Positions 9,236 through 18,933 are shown, counted from the first letter of the stretch. The stretch: DNA of 64,000 nucleotides from Bryobacterales bacterium (GCA_016789745.1 JAEUQF010000022.1:1-64000); one strand, 5' to 3'. Program-made: numbers and translations. Notes: generated from the sequence alone by a model not told the origin.

Positions 9236-9751
9236 ATGGCATCTCGTAGCGTCAATAAGGTGATTCTGCTCGGCAACCTTGGCCGGGACGCGGAGACGAA
9301 ATTCACTCCCAGCGGCATCGCGCGCACCACGTTCTCGGTCGCCACCACGCGCCGCTTCAAGGACCAGCAGACCAATGAATGGAAGGATGAAACCGACTGG
9401 CACAACGTCATCCTGTGGCGCTCGGAGAACGTTGCCAACTACCTGACCAAGGGCAAGCAGGTTTACGTCGAAGGCCGCCTGCAAACGCGTAGCTATGACG
9501 ACAAGGACGGCAACAAACGGTATATGACCGAAGTCGTCGCCGATGATGTCATCCTTCTTGGCGGCCGTGGCGACGCGTCTTCCGGCGGCGGTGAAATGGG
9601 CATGGGCTCGGGTTATGACTCTGGCATGGTGTCCCGTCCGCGCTCGGCCGGCGGTGGCGGCGGGGGTGGCTACCAGCGCTCTCAACCCTCCCCCACCCAG
9701 CAGGAGCCGCAGTTCCCGGACGTCGCCTCTGACGACGATGTGCCCTTCTAG
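9236..9751 (+). CDS. ssb: Single-stranded DNA-binding protein
   Basis: SSB coats single-stranded DNA during replication, recombination and repair and recruits partners through its acidic tail. The ATG giving the N-terminus MASRSVNKVILLGNLGRD is chosen because it matches the family; a GTG seven codons upstream is less likely. An OB-fold occupies residues 1-110 with the core segments WHNVILW and VYVEGRL, followed by a Gly-rich flexible linker with a run of seven glycines, and the tail DDDVPF that matches the conserved DDDIPF. Its 171 residues are normal. No downstream replication gene is adjacent. Confidence 0.96.
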   Translation: MASRSVNKVILLGNLGRDAETKFTPSGIARTTFSVATTRRFKDQQTNEWKDETDWHNVILWRSENVANYLTKGKQVYVEGRLQTRSYDDKDGNKRYMTEVVADDVILLGGRGDASSGGGEMGMGSGYDSGMVSRPRSAGGGGGGGYQRSQPSPTQQEPQFPDVASDDDVPF

Positions 9752-9886
9752 ACCGGGCATTGCTCGGTAATCTTCTGCACTACCGCACTCGCCTTAGGGG
9801 TGTGCATCGATTAACATTCCGCTACTCGCATCGCTCTTACCCCTGAGCGCGAGACGGAGGCTTGCCCCGCCCGCCTCCTTCTTGGG

Positions 9887-12139
9887 ATGACTGGCGAGGG
9901 AAACATTTCCGGGCTTCCGGATCTTACTGCGTGTGAAAGGGAGCCCATCCATATCCCGGGCTCCGTTCAGAGCCACGGCGCACTGCTGGCCCTAATGGAT
10001 CCGGCTGGACCGATTCGCTACGCCAGCCAAAACGCGGCTGCTCTCATCGGATATGCCCAAACCCGCCTGACCGGTGTGCTGTTGCGGGATCTGTTCCCGG
10101 AAGCCGCCGCCAGGCGGCTCATCGAGCAACTCGGCTCTATCCGCCAGCCCCAACCCACATTCATCGATACCCTTTATACCGCCAGTGGCCGCCACTTCCA
10201 CTTGCTGGCGCATTTCCACGACGGCCATCACATCCTCGAACTCGAGCCTGCCGAGAGCGAACCTCCTGTCTCTCTTCATCTGCTCTATGACCTCATGACC
10301 ACCTTCATGGAGCGCCTCCGGCCCATCTCCGATCCTGCCGAGGCCATGGACTTGTCCGCCCGCGAGATCCGCCGCATTACTTCCTTCGACCGCGTCCTTA
10401 TATACCGCTTCGACCACGATTGGAATGGCCATGTCCTGGCGGAGGATGGCCACCCGGACATGGCATCCTACAACGACCTTTGGTTTCCCGCCTCCGATAT
10501 CCCGCGTCAGGCCCGCGAACTCTACCGACTGAATCGAGTGCGCCTGGTCGTTAATGCCGGGGAGGCGCCCGCCGCCCTCTTGGCTCACACCGCGACCGCC
10601 GGACAGCCGCTCGACCTAACCTATGCGTCCCTCCGCAGTCTCTCGCCCGTCCACTGCGAATACTTGCGCAACATGGGTGTCTGCTCGTCCATGTCTGTTT
10701 CCATACTCAGCCGTGAGCGCCAGCTTTGGGGCCTGATCACCCTTCACCACCGTACCCCGCGCCGTGTCAGCTACCAGGTGCGCGCCGCCTGCGATTTCGT
10801 GGCCCAGTCGCTTTCCATCCATCTTGATGCCCTTGAGCAGCGCCAGGAACTCACCGAACGCATCCGCGTGAAGTCGCTGACCACCGGCCTGCTGGCTCAT
10901 ATGGCCAAGGAGGAGCGCTTCATCGACGGGCTGCGGCACAATGGCTCCCAACTGCTGCAATTAGTCGCCGCCTCCGGCGCGGCTGTCTTCTTCGAGGGCA
11001 CTTCCACTCTGATTGGCGAAACACCCTCGGAGGAGGTCATCGGCCTTCTCGTAGACCAACTGCTGGTCCATGGACGAGAGGGTATCTTCCACACCGAGCG
11101 CCTGCAGGAAAAATTCCCACACTTGGACGAATTCCGTAACTGTCCGCCCGGTGTTCTGGCTACGTCGCTTTCCGAAGTGCACCGTTCGTATGTTCTTTGG
11201 TTCCGCCCGGAAGTAATTACCACAGTCAAGTGGGGCGGCGATCCGCGAAAGCCCGCCGAGCCCGATGCCCGTGGCATGCGTATCCATCCCCGTAAGTCCT
11301 TTGACGCCTGGAAGGAAACGGTTCGCGGGCGGTCCCGCCCCTGGCTGGCGGCCGAGATCGAGGCTGCCCAGGACTTACGTTCCGCCATCCTCACCATCGT
11401 CCTCCGCAAAGCCGAGGAAATGGCGGAGATGTCGGAAGAGTTACAACGGTCCAATCGCGAGTTGGAAGCGTTCAGTTACTCCGTCTCCCATGACTTGCGT
11501 GCTCCCTTTCGCCACATTGTCGGCTATGCGCAGTTACTGCGTGAGTCCAATGCCGGACGCCTTGATGACCGTGACCAGCGCTACCTGGAAAAGATTGCCG
11601 ACTCCGCGCAGTTCGCCGGAACGCTGGTGGATAATTTACTCCACTTCTCCCAAATCGGACGTACCGCCCTGCGCATGCGCGCTGTGGACATGAACTTGCT
11701 AGTAGAAGAGGTGCGGCGGGATGCGGTTATCAATCTTGATTCCCGTCAGATCGAATGGCGTATTGCACCCATGCCGAACGTATTCGCAGATCCGATTCTC
11801 TTGCGCCTTGTATGGCAGAACCTCGTGGAGAATGCCTTGAAATATACTCGCGCGCGCGATTTCACTCATATCGAGATTGGCGCCGATCTTCGCGAGAAAG
11901 AGACTCACTTCTTCATCAAGGACAACGGTGTCGGGTTCGACAACGCCTACAGAGACAAGCTATTTGGTATCTTCCAGCGCCTCCATCGAATGGAGGATTA
12001 CGAAGGTACAGGGATTGGGCTGGCGAATGTACGGCGTATTATCGCCAGACATGGGGGGCGCACGTGGGCGGAAGGGGAGATCGACCGCGGCGCTATTTTC
12101 TGGTTCTCCCTGCCAAACCGTGGAGAGTTGGAAAAATGA
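9887..12139 (+). CDS. bphP: Bacteriophytochrome histidine kinase
   Basis: Red/far-red photoreceptor kinase of 750 residues with the complete PAS-GAF-PHY-kinase plan. The N-terminal PAS carries the biliverdin-attaching C16 in the motif ACEREPIHIPG. The GAF domain has Y173, PASDIP with D204, H256 in SPVHCEYLRNMG and HH at 287-288, all chromophore-contacting positions. The PHY tongue motif PRKSF is at 468-472. The HisKA box is FSYSVSHDLRAP with phospho-acceptor H535, followed by an ATPase domain with DNGVGFD and GTGIGL. A GGAGGC/GCCTCC inverted repeat lies just upstream of the ATG. Its stop overlaps the next ATG (ATGA). No biliverdin-forming heme oxygenase is present here, so pigment must come from elsewhere. 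Confidence 0.95.
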   Translation: MTGEGNISGLPDLTACEREPIHIPGSVQSHGALLALMDPAGPIRYASQNAAALIGYAQTRLTGVLLRDLFPEAAARRLIEQLGSIRQPQPTFIDTLYTASGRHFHLLAHFHDGHHILELEPAESEPPVSLHLLYDLMTTFMERLRPISDPAEAMDLSAREIRRITSFDRVLIYRFDHDWNGHVLAEDGHPDMASYNDLWFPASDIPRQARELYRLNRVRLVVNAGEAPAALLAHTATAGQPLDLTYASLRSLSPVHCEYLRNMGVCSSMSVSILSRERQLWGLITLHHRTPRRVSYQVRAACDFVAQSLSIHLDALEQRQELTERIRVKSLTTGLLAHMAKEERFIDGLRHNGSQLLQLVAASGAAVFFEGTSTLIGETPSEEVIGLLVDQLLVHGREGIFHTERLQEKFPHLDEFRNCPPGVLATSLSEVHRSYVLWFRPEVITTVKWGGDPRKPAEPDARGMRIHPRKSFDAWKETVRGRSRPWLAAEIEAAQDLRSAILTIVLRKAEEMAEMSEELQRSNRELEAFSYSVSHDLRAPFRHIVGYAQLLRESNAGRLDDRDQRYLEKIADSAQFAGTLVDNLLHFSQIGRTALRMRAVDMNLLVEEVRRDAVINLDSRQIEWRIAPMPNVFADPILLRLVWQNLVENALKYTRARDFTHIEIGADLREKETHFFIKDNGVGFDNAYRDKLFGIFQRLHRMEDYEGTGIGLANVRRIIARHGGRTWAEGEIDRGAIFWFSLPNRGELEK

Positions 12140-12597
12140 CCCGTGGGCTTCTGAAGCCTATTGTTCTCGTGGAAGATAACCCGAATGACCTGGAGCTTAC
12201 GCTGGTAGCTCTGGAAAAGGCCCGCTTGGCGAATGACGTGGTTGTTCTGCGCGATGGCGCCGAAGCGATTGACTACCTCAGTTGCAGCGGCTCCTATAGC
12301 AGTCGCGAGCGGGGAAATCCCGCTGTCGTCCTGCTCGATATCAAGTTGCCGAAACTTACGGGACTCGATGTGCTCGAATACATCAAACGCGACGCCGAAC
12401 TGAAGAGCGTTCCCGTCGTCATGTTGACGAGTTCCCGTCAGGAGCCCGACTTACAACGAAGTTATGAGCTCGGCGTAAATGCTTACGTGGTGAAACCCGT
12501 GAGCTTCGATGATTTCGTCAGGGCCGTGCAGGAACTGGGCGGATTCTGGGCCGTACTGAATGAGCCCCCGCCCGGCAGTGTTCGTTTCAATCGTTGA
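12136..12597 (+). CDS. Rcp1-like single-domain response regulator
   Basis: Single receiver domain of 153 residues resembling Rcp1, the usual partner of phytochrome kinases. The acidic pocket is VEDN (residues 12-15), the phospho-acceptor is D68 in VVLLDIKLPK, and the conserved lysine is K120 in YVVKPVS. There is no output domain. The ATG overlaps the stop of the bacteriophytochrome gene, so the pair is translationally coupled and phosphotransfer from H535 of the kinase to D68 is the obvious inference. Confidence 0.93.
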   Translation: MTRGLLKPIVLVEDNPNDLELTLVALEKARLANDVVVLRDGAEAIDYLSCSGSYSSRERGNPAVVLLDIKLPKLTGLDVLEYIKRDAELKSVPVVMLTSSRQEPDLQRSYELGVNAYVVKPVSFDDFVRAVQELGGFWAVLNEPPPGSVRFNR

Positions 12598-12607
12598 GGG
12601 AAAGGCG

Positions 12608-14095
12608 ATGTCGATACCTGTTACTATCCTTCTGCTCGAAGACAGCCTACTCGATGCCGAACTGGTCACTGAACATCTCGACAAGTCCGGTATCACGCAT
12701 CAGGTGCGCCGCGTGGAGACCCGCGTCGACTACGTGCGCGAACTGGAGCAATGCTGTCCGGAAGTCATTCTCTCGGACTTTTCGCTGCCCACCTTCGACG
12801 GCCCATCCGCCTTTGCCCTCGCTCAGGAGATGTGCCCGCAGGTGCCCTTCCTGTTCGTCTCCGGCGTCATGGGCGAAGAGGTGGCCATCGACTCGCTCAA
12901 GCGCGGTGCTACGGACTATGTTCTGAAAAGCCGTCTTGAACGGCTGGGACCCGCCGTCAAGCGCGCCCTCCGCGAGTGCCGCGAGCGCAACCAGCGCGAG
13001 CGCGCCGAAGAGGCCCTCCAGCGCAACGAGGAACGCCTTCGCATCGCTCTCGATGCCGCCCGCCTCGGTGCCTGGGAACTCGATTTGGGCACCGGCGACA
13101 TGGAGTGCTCGCCGACCTGTATGGAGACCCTCGGTGCCGGCGGCGAAGGGTACCTCTCCTTGTCCCGCCTCCTGGCGCGCGTTCACCCGGAAGACCGGGA
13201 CATCGTCTCCCGCCGCACCTCGCAGGCTTGTGACGATGGGGAAGCCTGCGATGTCGAGTTTCGCATCCAGTGGCACGACGGGACTTGGCGCTGGGTCCTT
13301 CTGAGCGGTCGCCTGGTCTCGGCCGGCCAACCCGGCCAGCGGCGTCTGGCTGGCGTTGTCAGGGATATAACCCAACGCAAGCAGGCCGAAGTCGATTTGG
13401 CGAACCTCAATCGTGACCTGGAGCAGTTCATCTGGGCCGCCTCGCATGACTTGCGCGAACCGCTGCGAACCGTTCGTACCTTCACCCAGTTACTCGGGCG
13501 CGAGTGCCGCACTCACATGCAGCCCCGCTGCAATGAGTATCTCGACTATGTCGAGTCAGGCGCCCACCGCATGGAGAAACTGCTGCATGACTTACTCGAT
13601 TACTCCCGCTTGCGCGAAGTGCCCGTGCCGCCCAGCGCGGTAGACCTCAACCTGGTCTTGCGGGAAGTGCTCATGCTATCGCAGGTAGTGATCGAAGAAA
13701 CGAATACCCGGATCCATGCCGAACCGCTGCCCGTAGTACAGGGGAACGCCACGCACTTGACGCAGGTTCTGCAGAACCTCATCTCGAACGCCATCAAGTA
13801 TCGCAATAGCCGTCCGCCACACATCGAGATCAGCGCCCGCCGCCAGCCCGACGGCTTCTGGCGCATCACTGTTGCCGACAACGGGGTCGGCTTCGATCCC
13901 AAATATGCCGACTATATCTTCGGCCTGTTCAAACGCCTCCAGACCGACCAGGCTTCCGGCTCCGGCCTCGGCTTGGCCATCTGCAAACGCATCATCGAAC
14001 AGGGCGGGGGGCGCGTCTGGGCCGAGTCCCGCCCTGGTCAGGGGTCGGAGTTCCACTTCACCGTGCCGGCGGTCGCAAACCGCGCCACCGGCTGA
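12608..14095 (+). CDS. REC-PAS-histidine kinase
   Basis: A 495-residue kinase that starts with a receiver domain instead of ending in one. The ATG is chosen because AGGGAAAGG precedes it. Receiver: phospho-acceptor D57 in ILSDFSLP. A PAS/PAC domain follows at about 140-260 (RLGAWELD, GTWRWVLLSGR). The HisKA box is FIWAASHDLREP with H280, then an ATPase domain with NLISNAIKY, DNGVGFD and GSGLGLAI. It sits 10 nt behind the Rcp1-like gene. The N-terminal receiver could accept phosphate from the bacteriophytochrome and gate this second kinase. No HTH output is encoded nearby, so the final target is unknown. Confidence 0.92.
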   Translation: MSIPVTILLLEDSLLDAELVTEHLDKSGITHQVRRVETRVDYVRELEQCCPEVILSDFSLPTFDGPSAFALAQEMCPQVPFLFVSGVMGEEVAIDSLKRGATDYVLKSRLERLGPAVKRALRECRERNQRERAEEALQRNEERLRIALDAARLGAWELDLGTGDMECSPTCMETLGAGGEGYLSLSRLLARVHPEDRDIVSRRTSQACDDGEACDVEFRIQWHDGTWRWVLLSGRLVSAGQPGQRRLAGVVRDITQRKQAEVDLANLNRDLEQFIWAASHDLREPLRTVRTFTQLLGRECRTHMQPRCNEYLDYVESGAHRMEKLLHDLLDYSRLREVPVPPSAVDLNLVLREVLMLSQVVIEETNTRIHAEPLPVVQGNATHLTQVLQNLISNAIKYRNSRPPHIEISARRQPDGFWRITVADNGVGFDPKYADYIFGLFKRLQTDQASGSGLGLAICKRIIEQGGGRVWAESRPGQGSEFHFTVPAVANRATG

Positions 14096-14106
14096 CGGGC
14101 GCCACG

Positions 14107-15270
14107 CTACAGCTTCACGCCTGTCTTCACCCACGAACCCTTGCGCGCAGACTCCAGCACCGCATCGCATACGCGCTGGGTCTGCAGCGCGTTGCGGAAG
14201 TCGGGCTGCGTCGGGTTACCGGATTCAATCCCCATCACGAAATCGGCCAGCGCATTCAAGAAGGTATGCTCATAGCCGATACATGTCCCCGGTACCCAAT
14301 ACCGGTTCATGTACGGGTGCTCGGAATTGGTCGTGTGGATCTTGCGCCACCCCGTCACGTGTGAGTCGATCTTCTTGCCCGTGCCCGGATTCTTGTATTC
14401 GAAATACTGCAGATATTCGGGCTCTTCCAAGTCAAAGTACACAGACCCATCGGCGCCGTTCAATTCGAACGTGTTGAAGTTCTTCCGGCCGCGCGCGTAA
14501 CGCGTCGATTCGAACGTTCCCATGGAACCATTGGCAAACTCCGCCAGGAACATACAGGCATCGTCGATCTTGACCGACTCGGTTTTACCGCTCACCACGT
14601 GCGTCCGCTGCTTGATGAACGTCGCCGTTTTCGCCACTACTCGCGTGATGGCGCCGTTCAGCCACATCGCGGTGTCAATCGAATGCGCCAGCAGGTCGCC
14701 CGTCACTCCCGACCCAGCTACCTTTGAATCCAGACGCCATAGCCCCGGCCCACCCTGCGGCAGGTCTTCGGAAATGGTCCAGTCCTGTAGGTACGTCGCC
14801 CGGTAGTGGAACGCCTTGCCGATGCGCCCTTCGTCCACCAGTTGCTTGGCCAGCGCGATCGACGGCACACGGCGATAGTTGAACCACACCATGTTCGGAA
14901 CCTTCGCCTTCTCGACGGCTTTCACCATCTCCTCGGCTTCCTTCACGCTCATGGCCAGCGGCTTCTCACAGACAATCATCTTGCCGTTGGCCGCAGCCGC
15001 CAGCGCGATTGCCTTGTGTGTATTGTTCGGCGAGCCGATGTCGATCAGATCAATATCGTCCGCCTCCACCAGCTTCTTCCAATTCGTCTCGATACGCTCA
15101 TAGCCCCAGTTCTCCGCGAATGCCTTTGCCTTCTCGGCATCGCGCGCGCACACCGCCTTCAACACCGGCTTGTGCTGGACAGGGAAAAAGTCAGTCAGTC
15201 GTTTATAGGCATTCGAGTGGGTACGGCCCATGAAGCCGTATCCCACCATGCCGACGCGGAGTTCTTTCAT
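14107..15270 (-). CDS. Gfo/Idh/MocA family oxidoreductase
   Basis: NAD(P)-dependent sugar or inositol dehydrogenase family member, 387 residues. The N-terminal Rossmann motif is [17 protein letters not shown] and the catalytic-lysine motif is CEKPLAMS. The C-terminal beta-sheet dimer domain shows the usual segments ([31 protein letters not shown]). The ATG overlaps the stop of the upstream TIM-barrel isomerase gene. The pairing of a Gfo/Idh enzyme with an IolE-like isomerase is typical of sugar, inositol or glycoside breakdown; the precise substrate cannot be read from the sequence. Confidence 0.9.
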   Translation of the reverse strand: MKELRVGMVGYGFMGRTHSNAYKRLTDFFPVQHKPVLKAVCARDAEKAKAFAENWGYERIETNWKKLVEADDIDLIDIGSPNNTHKAIALAAAANGKMIVCEKPLAMSVKEAEEMVKAVEKAKVPNMVWFNYRRVPSIALAKQLVDEGRIGKAFHYRATYLQDWTISEDLPQGGPGLWRLDSKVAGSGVTGDLLAHSIDTAMWLNGAITRVVAKTATFIKQRTHVVSGKTESVKIDDACMFLAEFANGSMGTFESTRYARGRKNFNTFELNGADGSVYFDLEEPEYLQYFEYKNPGTGKKIDSHVTGWRKIHTTNSEHPYMNRYWVPGTCIGYEHTFLNALADFVMGIESGNPTQPDFRNALQTQRVCDAVLESARKGSWVKTGVKL

Positions 15271-16238
15271 TGTGCTGTTCCTGTGGCGGTTTGGCCGTAC
15301 TTGGCCACCAGAGTATCAACGAACTTCTTGCAGGTTTCCGTCGCGGCCCACGCATCGGGCCAGAAACACAGGTCAATCGTCCACCAGTCGTGCGAGATCC
15401 GCGATGCCTTCAATAACTCCGGCATGATCTCGTCGAAATTCAACACGCCCAGCCCGAACGGCGGATGCGACGACGTCTCGTCTTCGCCCTTCGCGTCCTT
15501 ATGGCACTTGTTGTCCGAATCAATGACGTGGATGTGGTTGATGCGGCCCGACAGCAGGCGGATCAGTTCCACCTGTGAGGCGAACGTTTCCTTCTCGCCT
15601 TCCTGCCGCGCCCCCATCACGCCCACCATCTGCCCGTGGCAGGTGTCGTACTGCAGGCCGAAGTTCGGCTTGTTCACGGCGTCGTGGATGCGCACCACGT
15701 CCGAAGGCTTGTTGAAGGCGAAGCCCGGCTCGAATTCCCACATCACATACTGGCCGGCATCGGCCGCGATATCGCAGCACGCCTGCCACGTCTTCACCAC
15801 GCGGTTCATCGCTGTGTCGTAGTCGATCTCGCGCAGAATGGTCGGCGGCTGCACGCAGTCCACGCGGATCCCCTGGATTCCCAGGTCCGTGCAGAACTCG
15901 GAGTTCTTCTTGAACTCGGCAACGTACTTCGACGTGTCCTCCGTGTTGATCAGCTTCTCGCCCCACAGGTTGGCGGCGATCCCGCTGAAGCCCAGGCCCT
16001 GCTCCGCCATCCTGGCTTTCAATTCCTGGCGCTGCGTTTTTCCCGGCATCGCCCCGGGCCACGCGTCATTCGGCCCGTTCGGATTGCCCGGGTTGGGATG
16101 CGGTGGGAAGGCGCCGAGTTCGACCCCATCGAAGCCGAGTTCTTTCAGCTTGCGACAGACAGTGTCGAAATCGATTGGATTAGAGGCATAAGGGCCGATC
16201 GTATAGGCCCAGGTTCCGATGGAGATGCGCTTACTCAT
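15267..16238 (-). CDS. Sugar phosphate isomerase/epimerase-like TIM-barrel protein
   Basis: A 323-residue protein of the xylose-isomerase-like TIM barrel (AP-endonuclease 2 superfamily). Seen: the N-terminal [12 protein letters not shown], the strand [12 protein letters not shown], metal-ligand candidates in WEFEPG and QYDTCHGQM, the IHVIDSD motif with His and Asp, and the late strand GVLNFDEI. Members such as IolE, IolI and EboC-like proteins isomerise or dehydrate keto sugars or inositols with a divalent metal. It overlaps the start of the Gfo/Idh gene by 4 nt and follows the IMPase-ARH fusion by about 60 nt, forming one minus-strand operon. Confidence 0.87.
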   Translation of the reverse strand: MSKRISIGTWAYTIGPYASNPIDFDTVCRKLKELGFDGVELGAFPPHPNPGNPNGPNDAWPGAMPGKTQRQELKARMAEQGLGFSGIAANLWGEKLINTEDTSKYVAEFKKNSEFCTDLGIQGIRVDCVQPPTILREIDYDTAMNRVVKTWQACCDIAADAGQYVMWEFEPGFAFNKPSDVVRIHDAVNKPNFGLQYDTCHGQMVGVMGARQEGEKETFASQVELIRLLSGRINHIHVIDSDNKCHKDAKGEDETSSHPPFGLGVLNFDEIMPELLKASRISHDWWTIDLCFWPDAWAATETCKKFVDTLVAKYGQTATGTAQ

Positions 16239-16301
16239 AGGGAAGGAGTCCCTAACTGGTTTACAGCAAAGGTTCCTTCCTTTGCAAGCGGTGCGGCGAT
16301 T

Positions 16302-18134
16302 TCAGCCTCTTCCCGGCCACAGCAGTTGTTCGGCCAGCCACAGCGCATCCACCGGCCAGAACGCTTCCGGCCGCGGCTTGGCGACACCTGGTAGCCCATG
16401 CACCGGGCGGCACGTGAGGATCCGGTCCCGCCACTGTAGCGGCACCGACTCGCGCCCATACACCGCCCCGAGCAGCGCTCCGGCAATCGCCGCATTCGTG
16501 TCCGTGTCGCCGCCTGCCATCACCGTATCGCTCACGCCCTGTGCCAGTCCCGGCGCGTGCAGCAATTGCCAGAACGCATTCTGCAACGCGATTAACACCC
16601 ATCCCATCTGGCTGTGATAATCCACCGGCCGTGCGCCCGCCGCCGTCTTCACCGCTTGGGCCACGCTCTCGGGGAAGCCCGGCCGCTGCGTCCGCTCCAA
16701 CGCGCGCGCATAGACCTCGGCTGCCGTCGCCCCGCTGGCAATCGCAAAGCCGATCGCGTCGACGAACACCTCGTTTGCCGCCGCGCACACTGGGTTGGGA
16801 TGCGTTAGCCGGCTGTCTTCGATCGCCCACTCCACGCCCTGTTCTCCGGCCGCCGCTGCCACGATCCCCAGCGGACTGCTGCGCATCAGCGCTCCGTTGG
16901 CCTGCGTGTAGCTATCGGCGGCCTGCCGTGCCGCCGCTGCCTTCGACGTCTTCCCATGCGCGCGTGCCGCCGCGCCCAACGCCTTCCGTGTCGCGTTACC
17001 CACATCAAACGGCGGCGACCCGAACCAATAGGCATAGGCCTCCGCCGCCGCCTCATCCGAATACCCGCCCGTCGCCAGCATCGAACGTGCCAGCATCAGC
17101 GCGAGTTCCGAGTCATCCGTCGGTTGCCCCGCCAGCGTATTCCACGTTCCGCCGTCCGCCAGATGACTTACTCCTTCGGGATACCGCTGCGCGATTTCGT
17201 GCCCGTGCTGAAACTCCACCAGCGACCCTAAGGCATCTCCCGCCAACTGCCCCAGCCAGCATCCCTGTGCCCGCGCCAGCATGCTGCTATCCCGCACCGC
17301 CTGCCCGCGTTCCGGCCAGCACAGCCCATACGCGTCCTCCGGCCGGTTCGACCATCGCAATACCTGCTGCCAGTCCCGCGTCCGCAGATCCTGCGCCACC
17401 GCTATCGGACCTCCGAAGCACATGTCTACGCAACTGCTATCGCCATCCGCTGTATAGTCGATGGGCCTGCCCAAGCTATCCACAAACGCCATACCCGCGC
17501 CCCGCAGCAGAGCGTGGCCCCCGGCAAGGCGGTACCCCAGCGGCCCGTTCAACGAAATCGCTGCCTGCGCCTCCCCCGCTGCCACTAACGCTAGCCGGTA
17601 CGCGATGCCGGGTACCGCCCGAAACCGATAAGGGCCCACCAGTTCGGTATTGCCTAGCGGATCCTTCTCCGCTCGCAGTGACAACAGCACGGTAGCCGGA
17701 GCGTTCGCAGTGTCGACCGGCAGCCCATTGCGATACAGCGACAAGCCCTCTGCCCACGTGAACAAGTCCCCGTCGTCGTCAGGTGCGCAGTACGCGTACA
17801 CCACACCCAGCACCGGCAACCCATCCCGCAGCAGCGCGATCGAAACCGCGGCGCCGCGAAACCCGGCCTCACATGCCGAGGTCCCATCGTTGGGGTCCAC
17901 TAGCCACAAATGCCGTTCGGCATCCTGCGGTTGCCTGACCAGTCCTAACTCCTCGCCGTGATACCCATACTCCGGATAGGCTTGGCCCAACACCTCGAGA
18001 ATCGTTCGCTCGGCGGCGGTGTCGCAAGTGTGTCCTTTGATCGACGGATCGTGAAAACAGTCACGCAGATAGCTGCCCGCCAACTGCGCTGCTCGAATCG
18101 CGGTTCTCAATTGCTGCTTGTATGCGGCCGGCAT
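16302..18134 (-). CDS. Fusion of inositol-monophosphatase-like and ADP-ribosylglycohydrolase domains
   Basis: A 610-residue two-domain enzyme. Residues 1-265 resemble inositol monophosphatase: E61-E62 in HGEELG and D80/D83 in VDPNDGTSA are two of the metal-binding sets, but the third site, normally Trp-Asp before the AAG helix, reads GYRLAGGHALL, with Y201 in place of the Asp. Residues 285-610 form an ADP-ribosylglycohydrolase with its metal motifs intact: GCWLGQLAGDALGSLVEF, PTDDSEL at 338-344 and GGDTDTNAAIAGALLGA near 557-573. The ARH half should therefore hydrolyse an ADP-ribose linkage, while the phosphatase half may be altered or regulatory. It is the first gene of an operon with an IolE-like and a Gfo/Idh-like gene. 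Confidence 0.9.
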   Translation of the reverse strand: MPAAYKQQLRTAIRAAQLAGSYLRDCFHDPSIKGHTCDTAAERTILEVLGQAYPEYGYHGEELGLVRQPQDAERHLWLVDPNDGTSACEAGFRGAAVSIALLRDGLPVLGVVYAYCAPDDDGDLFTWAEGLSLYRNGLPVDTANAPATVLLSLRAEKDPLGNTELVGPYRFRAVPGIAYRLALVAAGEAQAAISLNGPLGYRLAGGHALLRGAGMAFVDSLGRPIDYTADGDSSCVDMCFGGPIAVAQDLRTRDWQQVLRWSNRPEDAYGLCWPERGQAVRDSSMLARAQGCWLGQLAGDALGSLVEFQHGHEIAQRYPEGVSHLADGGTWNTLAGQPTDDSELALMLARSMLATGGYSDEAAAEAYAYWFGSPPFDVGNATRKALGAAARAHGKTSKAAAARQAADSYTQANGALMRSSPLGIVAAAAGEQGVEWAIEDSRLTHPNPVCAAANEVFVDAIGFAIASGATAAEVYARALERTQRPGFPESVAQAVKTAAGARPVDYHSQMGWVLIALQNAFWQLLHAPGLAQGVSDTVMAGGDTDTNAAIAGALLGAVYGRESVPLQWRDRILTCRPVHGLPGVAKPRPEAFWPVDALWLAEQLLWPGRG

Positions 18135-18286
18135 GATACTGAGCGTAACGCCGGGTGGCTACAGGTGGGAAATGACGGCAATCCCCCGCATTGGTGCCGC
18201 CCTAACCCGCTATCGGAGGTATGGACAGTCACGCGGCGGGCGCGTTAAACTTTCCGAACACAAATTTTGTTTCTCATTGGAGCGAT

Positions 18287-18889
18287 ATGGTTCGATCTCT
18301 TCTGACCAGCCTGCTTTTCTGCGGGCTGATCCTGCCTGCGGCCGCGCCGTCTGCTGTCGTTTTTTCTCTGTCCGGGCCATCAGGACCGATCACGGTGGGC
18401 GACAGCGTCACAATCACCGTTAGCATCGCGTCGGACCCCGCTCCCATCAACAATCTTGCCGGGGTTGACTTCGTGATCGATGCGAATGACCCTGCATTTA
18501 CGGGAACAGCAAATAGCGGCCGGTTTACCGCTGGAACGAATGACCTGTTCAGTCCGTCCGGAGGCTTCGCCCTGCCGTTCCCCTCGTCATTCCAGGTGTT
18601 CGGTGCCAATGCCGGCACTGGCCTCACTCTCACAACTGCTCCAACCACCTTAGCCACGCTCACGCTTTCCACGGCGGGTGCTACTCCTGGCAACTACACC
18701 ATGAGGCTTAGCAGCTTGCTGTCGGTGGATCCGCTGTTCAACGTACTTGCACACGCTGCCGCATCGCCGCTTTCCTACCAGATTGTCGCCGCTAGGTCCG
18801 CGGTACCGGAACCTGGATCTCTGTTGCTGTGCGCCTTGGGCGCCGTGGTGCTGGCCGGTGCAAAATTGACAAAGACCGGCCGGAATTAA
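18287..18889 (+). CDS. PEP-CTERM sorted protein with cohesin-like domain
   Basis: Exported 200-residue protein. The ATG follows GGAG at proper spacing and begins a signal peptide (VRSLLTSLLFCGLILPAAAPSA). The mature region is beta-rich, and the pattern ITVGDSVTITVSI, then NNLAGVDFVID, then TLATLTLSTAGATPGNYTM resembles cohesin-type domains often found in PEP-CTERM proteins. The C-terminus is a sorting signal: VPEPGS, a hydrophobic helix (LLLCALGAVVLAGA) and a basic end (KLTKTGRN). An exosortase should cleave it and release or attach it at the outer surface; none is encoded in the window. Sequence similarity to the cohesin fold is moderate. Confidence 0.85.
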   Translation: MVRSLLTSLLFCGLILPAAAPSAVVFSLSGPSGPITVGDSVTITVSIASDPAPINNLAGVDFVIDANDPAFTGTANSGRFTAGTNDLFSPSGGFALPFPSSFQVFGANAGTGLTLTTAPTTLATLTLSTAGATPGNYTMRLSSLLSVDPLFNVLAHAAASPLSYQIVAARSAVPEPGSLLLCALGAVVLAGAKLTKTGRN

Positions 18890-18913
18890 CCGGGCCGGTC
18901 CTGGCTGAAGCTG

Positions 18914-18933
18914 GGCCGGGCACCAACCCGGCC
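18914..18933. terminator. Hairpin between convergent genes
   Basis: A perfect 7-bp inverted repeat GGCCGGG/CCCGGCC with a 6-nt loop lies between the convergent PEP-CTERM and CsbD genes. A second, imperfect GC-rich hairpin (ACCGGCCGG / CCGGGCCGGT) sits just before it. There is no clear T-run, so a role as bidirectional terminator or transcript-end stabiliser is only inferred from position. Confidence 0.4.

Noticed and set aside
9856..9878. Riboswitch or thermosensor upstream of the bacteriophytochrome gene
   Set aside because: Only a 6-bp GGAGGC/GCCTCC stem is visible and it does not cover the start codon region; no known riboswitch consensus.
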